Below, piece by piece: positions 20,847 to 29,709 of a stretch of DNA of 64,000 nucleotides. The translations under genes were made by a program, and so were the position numbers. A model generated the notes under the pieces. It was not told the origin of the DNA. It searched no databases and worked only from the letters and a program-made list of their open reading frames with translations. Every line of letters begins with the position of its first letter. Position 1 is the stretch's first letter. This DNA comes from Gracilaria gracilis (Eukaryota > Rhodophyta > Florideophyceae > Gracilariales > Gracilariaceae): positions 62,001-126,000 of the forward strand of contig JARGSG010000122.1 of the NCBI GenBank assembly GCA_030374805.1, read 5' to 3'.

Positions 20847-21629
20847 GACGCGTGCGATGCGCGCCAAACAGCGTGGCGCAGGGCGCGGCGCGCGCTCTTG
20901 TAGGCGCGACGAGAGGCGCGATGCATTGCGCAAACGGGCACGTCACCAACGCTGCCGCTCGGCCGAACTGCTGCCGCGCGCAGCGCAGCGACGGCGGCGG
21001 GGAGCATTGTGGCGCGGGCGGCGCCAACAAGGCGCGTTTCCGAGCGTGCTGCCGCGCGGTGCGGCGTGAATTGTGCTCAATTCTATGCAGTTGGCGTACG
21101 GCGTGTTGGGAAGCGACGCTGCGCTGCTGTCGGCGTCATGGTCAGCAAGGCGCTCGTGAGGCGGATCGGCAGGAGCTGCGCTGCCTGAAGCTTCAGGGTA
21201 TCCATAGCATGTGCGAACGATACGTACACACGTCATTCCCAAAACCGCCAGCGCATTCAAGCGCCACGGTCGCGGCGCGCGCGTGGGCACTGGAGCAACG
21301 GTATGTATGTACAGGTAGTTGTTGTGCGCATCGGTGGGCGCAGCGGTGGTGTGTGTTGGTGAGCGTGGCGCACACGTGGTAGAAGCGCTACTGGCATTGA
21401 AGCGGATGCGTGGTGTGAAGGAGAGAGCGTTGGTTGGCGTGCACGCGATGGTGCAGCCGCGGCCGGAGAGGAGCATCGCCACTCTCACGTTGAGCCAGTG
21501 AAGGGGAGCGGCCGACACGTTGAGCGCGTTTTCCTTTCGGTGCAAACAAGAGCATATCCACGTGGAACGCGTTACACACGTGCACCACGCTAACAGCACG
21601 GAATAGCGGGAAAAATCTGTTTTTGACAA
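20847..21629. other. GC-rich intergenic region upstream of the vWA gene
   Basis: The high GC content continues to about 21060 and then relaxes. Many overlapping long frames occur on both strands but are low complexity (Ala/Arg/Pro) and have no motif. The region probably contains the vWA promoter. Confidence 0.35.
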
Positions 21630-21960
21630 GGAGCTGCGGCGCTGCGCTCCGCGCCGGCCGCAGATATCGCGACGCAATCACGGCCGTGCGCACCCGCCAT
21701 ATCCATCGTGCCGCCGCGCCAATCCGAGGCGCTATGCGCGCTCCGCCACGATTTGTCGCACCTGCGCGCCGTCTCGCGCCTGCTCGGCTTGGTGCAAGGG
21801 ACACCCCGCTACTACTCGGAGGCGACCCATTGGGATGTGAAACAGCAACTCGATCTGTGCAAACACATCTCCCGAGCACTTGGCTTCGATCTCCAAAAGG
21901 GTGCGTTAGGTGAGTTGTCATTTCTCGCAATCATTGCAAGTACCGTAAATCTAGTGATAC
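21630..21960 (+). pseudogene. M32 carboxypeptidase gene fragment with internal deletion
   Basis: The segment matches the start of the intact carboxypeptidase gene at 39779-41378: both have the upstream TCACGGCCGT-GCACCCGCCAT context and then the ALC-DLSHLRAVS-LLG block. The sequence then jumps to the block around DVKQQLDLCKHISRALGFDLQKG. About 510 bp of exon 1 are missing, including the segment encoding QKAVLAAVVHQK to ANCSKK. The intron donor GTGAGTTG is still present at 21910, after which the sequence differs from the intact gene's intron and never returns to exon 2. The catalytic exon is therefore absent and the copy is non-functional. Confidence 0.8.
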
Positions 21961-22456
21961 TATTTTGTGTAATATGTATTTTCTATGGCTCAAGAAAACA
22001 CAAAGTTTCGTCAGTATGCCAGAATAGCTACAAGCAAACAGTACAAAACTATTTACTTGCGGTAGAAGCTTCAATGTTTTGTTTATTGAAAAGCCGTTTT
22101 ATCAACAAGAGTGTGAATATATTTTTATGCAAAGCAAGTAATTGCAAGTGATCTTTAATTATTCTGCAATATTGTTTCATAAAAGGAGAATTAATAACAA
22201 CGCTTCTACGTACTCACGAACGGGGTGAGCTGGTTTAGAGCAAATCAACGAGTTTGCTCAAAGCAAACCCCATTTTAAAGCAGCAACAAGCTTTTTTTTG
22301 GAAGCCCTAACCTATCAATAGGCACACTCTGCAAATGTACCGCTTATAATTAGAATGCTCTCTTTTTCTTTGGAAAAAGTATTAGGATGCAATAAATAAC
22401 TACTGACATTCACACATTCTCTTTCAAACCAGTTGCTACTACACGTATCTACAATA

Positions 22457-22989
22457 GACCTCCGTCATGATTTATCGGTTTCTCCGCAAATACCTACATA
22501 TTGCTATATGACAACACGTTTCAGAAAATGACGACTAATCTCGGGATTTCTCGTAGTATTGTAAAAGTTAATTAGTATAGAAGTGTGTCAGTCATTTTCA
22601 ACAATGCTTACATTTTGGCAAACTGCTTTTATTTTGAGCAATAAGTGAGTAATACTGTAGAACACCTATTCATATACGAATGACATATGGCATGTCATAC
22701 ATGCCAGTCTTTATGAGGTGGAAAATACAGTTTTCATCGACAAATCTTCGGTCGACAGAGGCAACTACATATCAATGGGTGGTCTATCTTTGTCTTACAC
22801 ATCTTGTACAAAATAAGGAATTCGGCAATCGTTAGAAAAATAAACAAATACACAGATTCTACAGCAATGTTTAAATACTGTAGAGGAAACATATTTTCCT
22901 TTCTGTTAATGACATTGAACCGTAGACAACTAATTAATATATATAAAACTCAGCTTTTGCGGAGAAACCGATGAAATATGACGGAGGTC
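22457..22989. mobile_element. MITE-1, 533 bp, TA target
   Basis: Inverted ends of about 34 bp start GACCTCCGTCAT and share CGGTTTCTCCGCAAA. TA stands on both sides (22455-22456 and 22990-22991). Inverted-duplication copy B lacks the element at the matching place (near 38594), giving an empty site. No coding frame is present. Confidence 0.85.
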
Positions 22990-23200
22990 TAATGTTCTTT
23001 ATTTCAAGTGCATTACAACTGTCAAGGAAGTCTACTGACTACTACTGAGCTAGACATGAAGTTACGAAGAGCCAACCAGATGTTGAGGAAAAACCTCAAA
23101 CAGAATGCTTCATGATGTACTTGTAGAACAACTAGTACACGTGGGGCTGAGTGTTTCAATAAAACTTTGCAATCCACACTTTCTTATGTCTATCCTACTA

Positions 23201-23712
23201 GTGTCTATTCGACCGGAATTTTGACCTCATATGAGGTCAGCGTGACCTCATATGAGGTCAATTTCGCTCTTGAGAAATAATTGAAAATCAACCTTTTTGA
23301 ATATTTGAAAATGAGCCACACAGAGAGCTGTATTGGGTACAGGAAGAAGTAAAAACTTTTCATAGTTCCTCTTAGACATACAGAGTAGAAAATTACTTAA
23401 ACAAAGCTTTAATTCTCAGCTTTAAAACCATATGCAATTCGTTTAGTACATGCAGATAGATGCAAAGTTAAACAGTAAACAAAAATTTTGGGGTTCAGAA
23501 TACCTTCAAAAAGAGGTAAAGTGCAAATTATGGTTTCTTTCGTCTAGTAAAGCTAAAGTTGGACGATAATGCAACGAAAGATAAAGCGCTTGGCATTTCG
23601 TTCGTATGTAAAACAAGTAGTAGATTTCAGAAATTGTAGAGATACGAAAAAATATTTGTTGGCCTCATATGAGGTCATTTGACCTCATATGAGGTCAATG
23701 TCGAATAGACAC
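23201..23712. mobile_element. MITE-2, 512 bp, with paired palindromes at both ends
   Basis: The ends are GTGTCTATTCGAC in inverted orientation, flanked by TA (23199-23200 and 23713-23714). Just inside each end lie two copies of the 18 bp palindrome TGACCTCATATGAGGTCA, four in all, one with a single change. Copy B of the inverted duplication has an empty site. No coding frame is present. Confidence 0.85.
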
Positions 23713-24354
23713 TAGAGATAGACAAAAGCTTCCCGTCTCAAAAGGGTTAAGGTTACTAACTCTTGTGATATGTGCCCCTCGGGGACGTGATATCAGCCCT
23801 CGGGACAATATCACCCTCGAACCCAGGTGATAACGTATACGTAGCTTTGCCTTCCTAGTAACGGCCTTGCGATCAAGAGCACACAAAATGTATGGATATC
23901 GAATTCGCACAGCTCCCGAGATCGCAGAAAAAGGAGCGCCACCTGTACACAATAGCAAGTTTAAAACCTACGAGCCATGTTAAGCTAACAAGCCAAATTC
24001 TGCTGTGCGCTTATATCATTGGCTTCCATTCCTAAATGCGGTCTCAAGAGCAACCCGGCGCATTCTCACGGCTAGTATGGTGCAATGCCGCCGTACATGA
24101 CGGTTATTGCTAATAAACGAAGGGATGCCAGCCAATGAACCATTTTACTGCCGCAGACGTGGCAGTCTCGTGAGCGGCAAAGCATGCGTTATGTCCTTCT
24201 TTGCCTGCTCTGCATCCTGTCGTTTACACCACTCGAGAATGTAGAGTCGTTCGCTCCGACATTATGGACAACATCAGCAAGAGACTACTGATGTGTGAGC
24301 ACAATGTGCTCACCGAACGCTTCACCACTTCTTCACGCTCAAGAACGATATCCT

Positions 24355-24362
24355 CTATAAAA
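24355..24362 (+). promoter_or_regulatory. TATA box of the glycine-rich protein gene
   Basis: TATAAAAG lies about 125 bp before the ATG at 24486. It is conserved in the inverted copy at about 37810-37817. Confidence 0.65.
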
Positions 24363-24485
24363 GAGTCGCATTCTCCTTCTGAGCCCCGCCTCTACCGCCA
24401 TCTCAAGCACCAACGCACCTTGAACAACCGCAACAACCACAACAGAAGTTCACACCACTTTTCTGACTTTCAATTCCATACAAAG

Positions 24486-24914
24486 ATGATCTCCAACCTC
24501 AACGTACTCGTACTAGCCGCCGTGGCATCACTTCTACACGCTGCACCTCTGGCCACACAAACATCAACAGCTCGTCCATTCGTGGTGCCAGTTATTCCAC
24601 AATTCGGCGCTTTCCAGCCATTTCCCACATTCGACTTCTCCACATTTGTAGGTGGCGCCGGAGGAGCTGGCGGCGCCGCGTCTGCCGTTGGCGCCAATGT
24701 GCAAGGCGGGTTTGGCGCACCTGGCGTCACCTCCTCGGGTCCTACGTTTAACACGGGCGGCATCTTTGGTGGCAACGGTGTATTCAGCGGTGCCGTTGCA
24801 AACGGTGCATCCGGCAATATCAGCGGTGGTGGCTCCATCCAGGGCTCGTTCCAAAACGGGGCGATGGGCGGCGTTGGAGGTGCTGGGGGCTCTGTCGGCA
24901 CGTCGGCGCAGTGA
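24486..24914 (+). CDS. Secreted glycine-rich protein, copy A
   Basis: The ATG at 24486 starts a 142-residue protein with a signal peptide (MISNLNVLVLAAVASLLHA). A short Pro/Phe-rich section follows (PVIPQFGAFQPFPTFDF), and then a long Gly/Ala/Ser/Asn-rich tail with GGAGGAGGA and GGIFGGNGVFSG runs to the TGA at 24914. Such proteins are often structural parts of extracellular matrix or cell wall, but no family is assigned. A TATA box, a plausible 5' leader and AATAAA at 25063 give a complete gene. Its protein is identical by eye to the inverted copy at 37258-37686, so both copies may be expressed. The open frame continues upstream to 24201, but that part covers the TATA box. Confidence 0.8.
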   Translation: MISNLNVLVLAAVASLLHAAPLATQTSTARPFVVPVIPQFGAFQPFPTFDFSTFVGGAGGAGGAASAVGANVQGGFGAPGVTSSGPTFNTGGIFGGNGVFSGAVANGASGNISGGGSIQGSFQNGAMGGVGGAGGSVGTSAQ

Positions 24915-25062
24915 GACATGGGAAGACAAAAAGCCCGAGGGGTACTATTCTTGCTTAAGCATCCTTCCGAGCATGCCGCTGGCTGGTCAAACACGGGTAT
25001 ATATTGGGAAGAACGGGAAATGGAGTGTAAGAAAGTATTGTCAATACGACTGAAACGAAAGC

Positions 25063-25068
25063 AATAAA
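25063..25068 (+). other. Polyadenylation signal AATAAA
   Basis: AATAAA lies about 150 bp after the stop of the glycine-rich protein gene. It is conserved in the inverted copy. Confidence 0.5.
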
Positions 25069-25378
25069 ATTATAGGGTATATTCACAGCATTGTTTCAAT
25101 TATAACGTGAGGATTAGGTAAAGGGTTTCAGCAGTAGCCGTACTCCTCTATATAAGAGTTATCAACTATCAACTGGCACGAGAGTGCTGAGAACCAGGCG
25201 ACAATTGGAAACATTTGCGCGGAAATGGTCAGGGTTTAAAGCAAATCCGTTATTAGATCGCTAGAGTATTATTGCCCTTCGTTCTTTAAACACAAGCTCT
25301 CAAGATTGACATGTGACAAGAAGGTTGGTTTCAGCAGCATATTGAAGTACAAGAGAGAGGGCCAGAGGGAGTACGAAG

Positions 25379-25609
25379 TCAACGAATACAAGTAAACATC
25401 CATCTATGTTTTATTAATAGACTACCAAAAAAGATGGTCCAATCAAACATCTCTTCGCAGTTTGAACACCCAGTTTGTGCTGCGACTTGCCGTTCAAAGT
25501 TTAAAGTTGAGTACTGTGTATAGATATTCCTCATGTGAATCCGCAGCCTAATTTGCTGGGTCAAACGTCTCCCGAACAGCTCACAGCCAAATCTGCGTTG
25601 CTCTGGCAT
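25379..25609 (-). CDS. Small hypothetical frame conserved in both inverted copies
   Basis: A 76-codon frame (MPEQRRFGCELFGRR onwards) converges on the glycine-rich protein gene. The matching frame in copy B is open and differs by one residue by eye. Both copies are recent duplicates, so conservation is weak evidence of coding. No motif is seen. Confidence 0.25.
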   Translation of the reverse strand: MPEQRRFGCELFGRRLTQQIRLRIHMRNIYTQYSTLNFERQVAAQTGCSNCEEMFDWTIFFGSLLIKHRWMFTCIR

Positions 25610-25664
25610 TAAATGAATTTCCAAATCTATTCTGTAATTCCTCCGAATGAAAGTTCTGTACGTA

Positions 25665-27224
25665 CAGTCCCCGTCATAAGTATACGAACAGGGGTTATAC
25701 GGACATAACTGCAGATAAAAGCGCCTGTTGTAGTTGTCCTTTAGATCATTTATATGAAATAAAAAACCACCCCAATTGGCCCCATCACTACTGTAAAGAC
25801 TGTGTTTGTTTCTGTATTAAAAAATAAAGTGCCATTTCAACTCACAGCAAAAGTATACGAACGATTCAAATTATGGCGCGCAAATGTCAACAACACTCCA
25901 TTCAAAGCAACCTAGAGTGCACCAATAAACCATTGACCCTTCTTTATTGTATCTAGCTTTCTTATCTCCCAAATCAACCACTACAAAATGCCCCGCGGCA
26001 AACATATTACGACTGAAGAGGTTGCAGCTATAAAAGCCTATCGCTCTGTTGGAAAGTCTTTTGGCTTTATTGCTAACCAACTGAAACGTTCCAAATCAGC
26101 AATATGTACCGTGTTAAAGCGCCAAACACCAGGCATTGCCAAAAAACGCTCTGGTAGACCTCACAAATTATCAACCCAAACCAAACGCCGTATAAAGAAG
26201 ACCCTTTCTAAACGTTCATGCTCTGCACTTGAGCTCAAAAAAGATTTGGACTTGGACATATCTGTCTCGACTGTCACTCGTGAAATCCACCGTCTCGAAA
26301 TTTTTGATTATAAGAAGAAAAAAGTAACACCTTTGATAACCGAATATCACCGTGAACAGCGTCTTGAATGGGCAATGTATCATAATCGTTTCTACGAAGA
26401 TGAGTGGCGTATGGTGATTTTAGGGTTAAGAAAAAATTTAATGGAGATGGTCCTGATGGCTGGATCTTTTATTGGCATGACTTACGTCATGATGAACAAG
26501 TTTTTTCGAAACGTAAACATGGAGGAGTTTCGGTCATGTTATGGAGTTGTTTTTCATACTATGGTAAAGGGCCCTTGGTGTTTATTGATGGACCTGTGGA
26601 CTCTAAGAAGTATATAGATATGCTACAGCAGCATATGGTACCATGGGCTAACATGCAACATGGTAGTAATTGGATTTTTCAGCAGGACAATGCCCCTATT
26701 CACAAATCGCGGTATAGCATGAAGTGGTTTACGGAGAACAAATACAATTTAATGGAGTGGCCAGCACATTCTCCGGATCTAAATCCTATAGAGAATCTTT
26801 GGAGCATACTCGCTTACAGGGTCTACGCTGATTGTAAGCAGTATGACTCCAAAGAGGCTCTGAAGCAGGCTCTTTGCGATGAGTGGGACAAAATAGACCC
26901 TCACGTGTTAACCATGCTTAATAACAGCATGCCTAGGCGTTGCATGGCTCTAATGCGCGCTAACGGGCGCAAAACAAAGTATTAAACTGGGCTTAGATGC
27001 GCAGCAGGTCAAAAATATGATTTTGTTCGTATACTTTTGAACCGCCCTGTAAGGTGAAAAGCTTGCACTGTAGGCGCTACACAATGTTTGAAGGGTTTTT
27101 ATTGTGCTAGAATGTTTTAATGAAGTAAAAGAAAGTTTATTGTAGCCTTAATCTACCCCACAGTCTCTCAGAAGTGCTGTGTACTGGCCTTCAGCCCCCG
27201 TTCGTATACTTTTGACGAGGACTG
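25665..27224 (+). mobile_element. Tc1-type transposon, about 1.56 kb
   Basis: The ends read CAGTCCCCGTCATAAGTATA on the left and, reverse complemented, CAGTCCTCGTCAAAAGTATA on the right, with TA on both sides (25663-25664 and 27225-27226). A second copy of the AAAGTATACGAAC part lies about 185 bp inside each end (25853 and 27028). This gives the indirect/direct repeat layout of many Tc1 elements, in which the transposase binds both sites. One transposase gene lies on the plus strand but is broken. The element sits 18 bp beyond the end of inverted-duplication copy A. Confidence 0.9.
25988..26985 (+). pseudogene. Tc1-family transposase, frameshifted
   Basis: The ATG at 25988 starts an N-terminal paired-like DNA-binding part: MPRGKHITTEEVAAIKAY, then a second helix-turn-helix with the GRPHKL hook and SVSTVTREIHRLE. 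The catalytic half follows in another frame: WIFYWHDLRHDEQVF, then QQDNAPIHKS with the second Asp, then PAHSPDLNPIENLW with the Glu of a DD34E site. The frameshift falls at 26415-26430, where the family has the first catalytic Asp in a SDE motif. Here the text reads FRVKKKFN in the second frame, so that Asp is gone in both frames. The protein cannot be catalytic. Length without the break would be about 330 residues, normal for Tc1. Confidence 0.9.
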
Positions 27225-27226
27225 TA

Positions 27227-27543
27227 CAATCATTGTACTACAATGTGGACAAGAATTCACGTCCGGTTTACAAACCATGGAGTGTGCCGAGAAGGTACTA
27301 CTGAACACCATTTTTTTGCAGACTGTTGACCAGATCTCAGCTGAGCCCTTAATTCGGAGTGAGATCAGCGCATATGCAGGAGATTCCTAACACCTTACGT
27401 AATGAACATCTTGAATGGTATTACGTAAGAGTGTGAACATCTTGAATGGTATTACGTAAGAGTGTCATGGGCCAACCTGCCAGGCGACTGACATACACGA
27501 AGACGCAATCAATTGCATCTGCGTGAGAATAAAACGTACCGAA
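27227..27543. other. Short intergenic stretch between Tc1 and the Copia-like element
   Basis: No gene is seen. It holds a 31 bp exact tandem duplication and a CTTACGTAAT/ATTACGTAAG inverted repeat, described separately. Confidence 0.5.
27404..27465. repeat. Exact tandem duplication of 31 bp
   Basis: The unit GAACATCTTGAATGGTATTA plus CGTAAGAGTGT occurs twice in a row. The preceding CTTACGTAAT at 27394-27403 forms an inverted repeat with ATTACGTAAG inside each unit. Confidence 0.9.
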
Positions 27544-27868
27544 TGGGGTAGCGTTGTCCATTGCGTAGACGGTAGCAAGGCGAGTGGGGTTGACGAGCGG
27601 GCCGGTTAGAGCAAAACGGGAGCAAGGACCAGCAGAAAGAGGGAGAGACTGTTCTCTCCGTGCTGGCTCCCCCGGGACTCGCGCAGGCGCTGCGGAGTCC
27701 CGGTATTTTATTATAGTGGTGTTAGGCGCGCCTCTAGCGCGGAGGCGCGCCCGAGCTCAAAGTGATAGGGCGCTCAGGGGGCTGGGCACATGAGCGCGTA
27801 GTGATGGCTGACACAAAGAGGCCCGCCAACGGCGGCTGGGCCTCGAGCACCGTGTACAGCTGTCCACA
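27544..27868 (-). repeat. 3' LTR of the Copia-like element
   Basis: The repeat matches 34467-34791 with about five differences. It has TG and CA ends. Confidence 0.9.
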
Positions 27869-27877
27869 CCCCCCCTC

Positions 27878-27979
27878 TTGCTCTGGATTAGATTCCAGAG
27901 CAAAAGATGCTAAAAAAATTTAATCGCGCGCCGCATCCTCCAGCCAGCTGGCAGCTAGCTGGCAGCTAGCTGGCAGCTG
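27878..27979. repeat. Hairpin and 11-bp tandem repeats beside the 3' LTR
   Basis: A perfect hairpin, TTGCTCTGG with loop ATTAGATT and CCAGAGCAA, lies at 27878-27903. About 40 bp on, GGCAGCTAGCT units repeat about three times (27945-27979). Both sit in the putative promoter region of the antisense gene. Confidence 0.7.
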
Positions 27980-28211
27980 TCTGGGTAGTATTTGACACCG
28001 CGCGCTCCCGCTGTGGCGTCGTCGCTCCTTACTTGACAACTGGGCTCGCATAGCTACAGCTCTGTCGCGGTTCGGTCAGCTTTGTTGCGCGCGTTCGGTG
28101 AAGGGCTCCCAAGTCAATAGACATTGCTGCGGCTCGGAGAACGCGCGTAGTAGAGCAGGTACGTTACTGAATCAACCCGTGTCGATTGTTACTTGTCAAA
28201 AAAGGAAGGAG

Positions 28212-29673
28212 ATGTTGGTGAAGAAATCGAAAGCTATCCGGATCAGTCGCGTCCGCGGCGCTGGGAGCGCTGCGTCGCATCGTCAGAAGCTGGATCATGC
28301 GCGTGCGCAGCAAAATTTCAGCAAACGATTGGCTTCGCTTCACGACGTCGTCGGACCTTAATACTTTTTCAAGAAAGGCGTTGCCAAACATCGTACGAAG
28401 AAACAAAGCCGTGACCAAGATTACGCCGATATCGTGAAGGCCCGTATGCGGGAAATCCGTAAGCAATGCGCGGCGGAGAAACGGTTTGTGTTGCCCATTG
28501 GCACGCACGTCCCTGACGCTTATGTCCAGGACAAGTGGAGCATGAATTCGATTTTGCATGTTTCCCGCGTGGACGAAGGGCATCGCGAGCGGTACATGAT
28601 CGAACACATTGATGGTGATCATCTCACCATCCGCGCCTCGCAGCTCGACGAGTTGGCTGGTCTTGCTGTCCGACGTTGGTGTCAGGTACGGCCCAAAACT
28701 CGCCTTGACCATGAAACTGCGGGGCGTTACGGCCTGTACAAAGATGTTGGTGAAAGAAGAGCGTTGGACTGTTGATGCTGTTATGTACCTTGCGGAGGAT
28801 AAGGTGATAAAGGGTGAGCGTGGCGTTCGTCGCCTAGAAGGCGGTTGTTATTATGGCCACAATCACGATGAGCCGTTTTGGGGCTGGCAACAGATAGAGT
28901 TCAACTCTGTGAGTGGCTCTGGTCTGGCGAATGCGCTTACCATCCAAGGTCTGTGGAGTGGCGGGATTCCTTTCAGGAAGGAGTACGACTCCCTAACCGA
29001 TGCATGGAGGGTGGTGGCGCTTGATGACTGCAAGGTTCTCGATTGTCTTGATTCGTGGTGGGTGAAGAATCCAGGTGTTGCTGTCCGCGTCTCAAGCCCT
29101 GGAGATCGCGAAAGAACTGAAGAGACGAGACGATTTGAGCTGCGCGAGGAGCGCATGGTGGTTTGCAAATCTTCCACCATGTGCATCCAAACTGCGCTTG
29201 CCAATGCTATGGCACGAGTTGTTGATGAGGAGTATGACTTTAAGTCCGTGTTTGGAGAGAGTGTCGGTAACATGTTGTGCTTTAGCGATGCTGCTCGATG
29301 GGTTGATGAATTCGCGAACCGAGTTGAGCTCCATCGAATCCATTATCGCCGGAGCGATTATCGCGATACCTTTAGGTGGCTGTTGGCACAGAAGGATGGC
29401 GTCTACGTCGTGAGGCTGCGCGCTCGGAACGTCGATCACGTTGTTTGTGTTGACGTTGGGCGTGGCGAGGTTTTGGACGCTGTTGAGCAGTATCCACTAA
29501 GGCTCTGTGAGGAGTCCCTTAAGTGTTGCGTTGGGGACTCGGCGGCGTTCGAGCGAGTTATGGAAGTGCGCCGCGTTGTTGCCGTTCCACGACGTGAGGG
29601 GAAGAGCAAGAACAAGAGCGGGAAGGCAAGGCTTCTTCAGCGCAAGAAAAGGAAGTCCTTGAAAGTGCAGTAG
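28212..29673 (+). pseudogene. Antisense accessory gene, putative Cys-His peptidase-like protein
   Basis: The gene lies inside the Copia-like element, opposite to pol, between RNase H and the 3' LTR. An ATG at 28212 opens a basic N-terminal frame that meets one TAA at 28359 and continues in frame (KKGVAKHRTKKQSRD, then SMNSILHVSRVDEGHRERYM) to about 28755. There the reading passes to the next frame, which runs open to a TAG at 29671-29673. The C-terminal half has STMCIQTALANAM (Cys codon at 29182) and, about 85 residues later, VDHVVCVDVGRGEVLDA (His codon at 29437). Cys first, then His followed by Asp, is the order in papain-like, OTU and C39 peptidases. The fold assignment is weak. The tail is Lys/Arg-rich, like a nuclear localisation signal. 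One stop and one frameshift separate it from a complete frame. Confidence 0.5.
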
Positions 29674-29709
29674 ATGGTTGTCTTTCACAATTGCGTAGTA
29701 GATAAATGT

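Larger units (their letters stand above)
21880..25646 (+). repeat. Inverted duplication, copy A
   Basis: The segment matches the reverse complement of 36529-39175 at high identity. It runs from the end of the carboxypeptidase fragment, through a glycine-rich protein gene, to the motif AATGAAA. Copy A is longer than copy B because it holds two MITEs (533 and 512 bp) and about 75 bp near 23741-23816 that B lacks. Subtracting these makes the lengths agree. Confidence 0.85.

Noticed and set aside
19830..21382. Several other long frames in the GC-rich island
   Set aside because: High GC lowers stop frequency in all frames; none has a motif.
23228..23262. TGACCTCATATGAGGTCA as a hormone-response or operator site
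   Set aside because: All four copies lie inside a MITE next to its inverted ends, so a transposon origin is the simpler reading.
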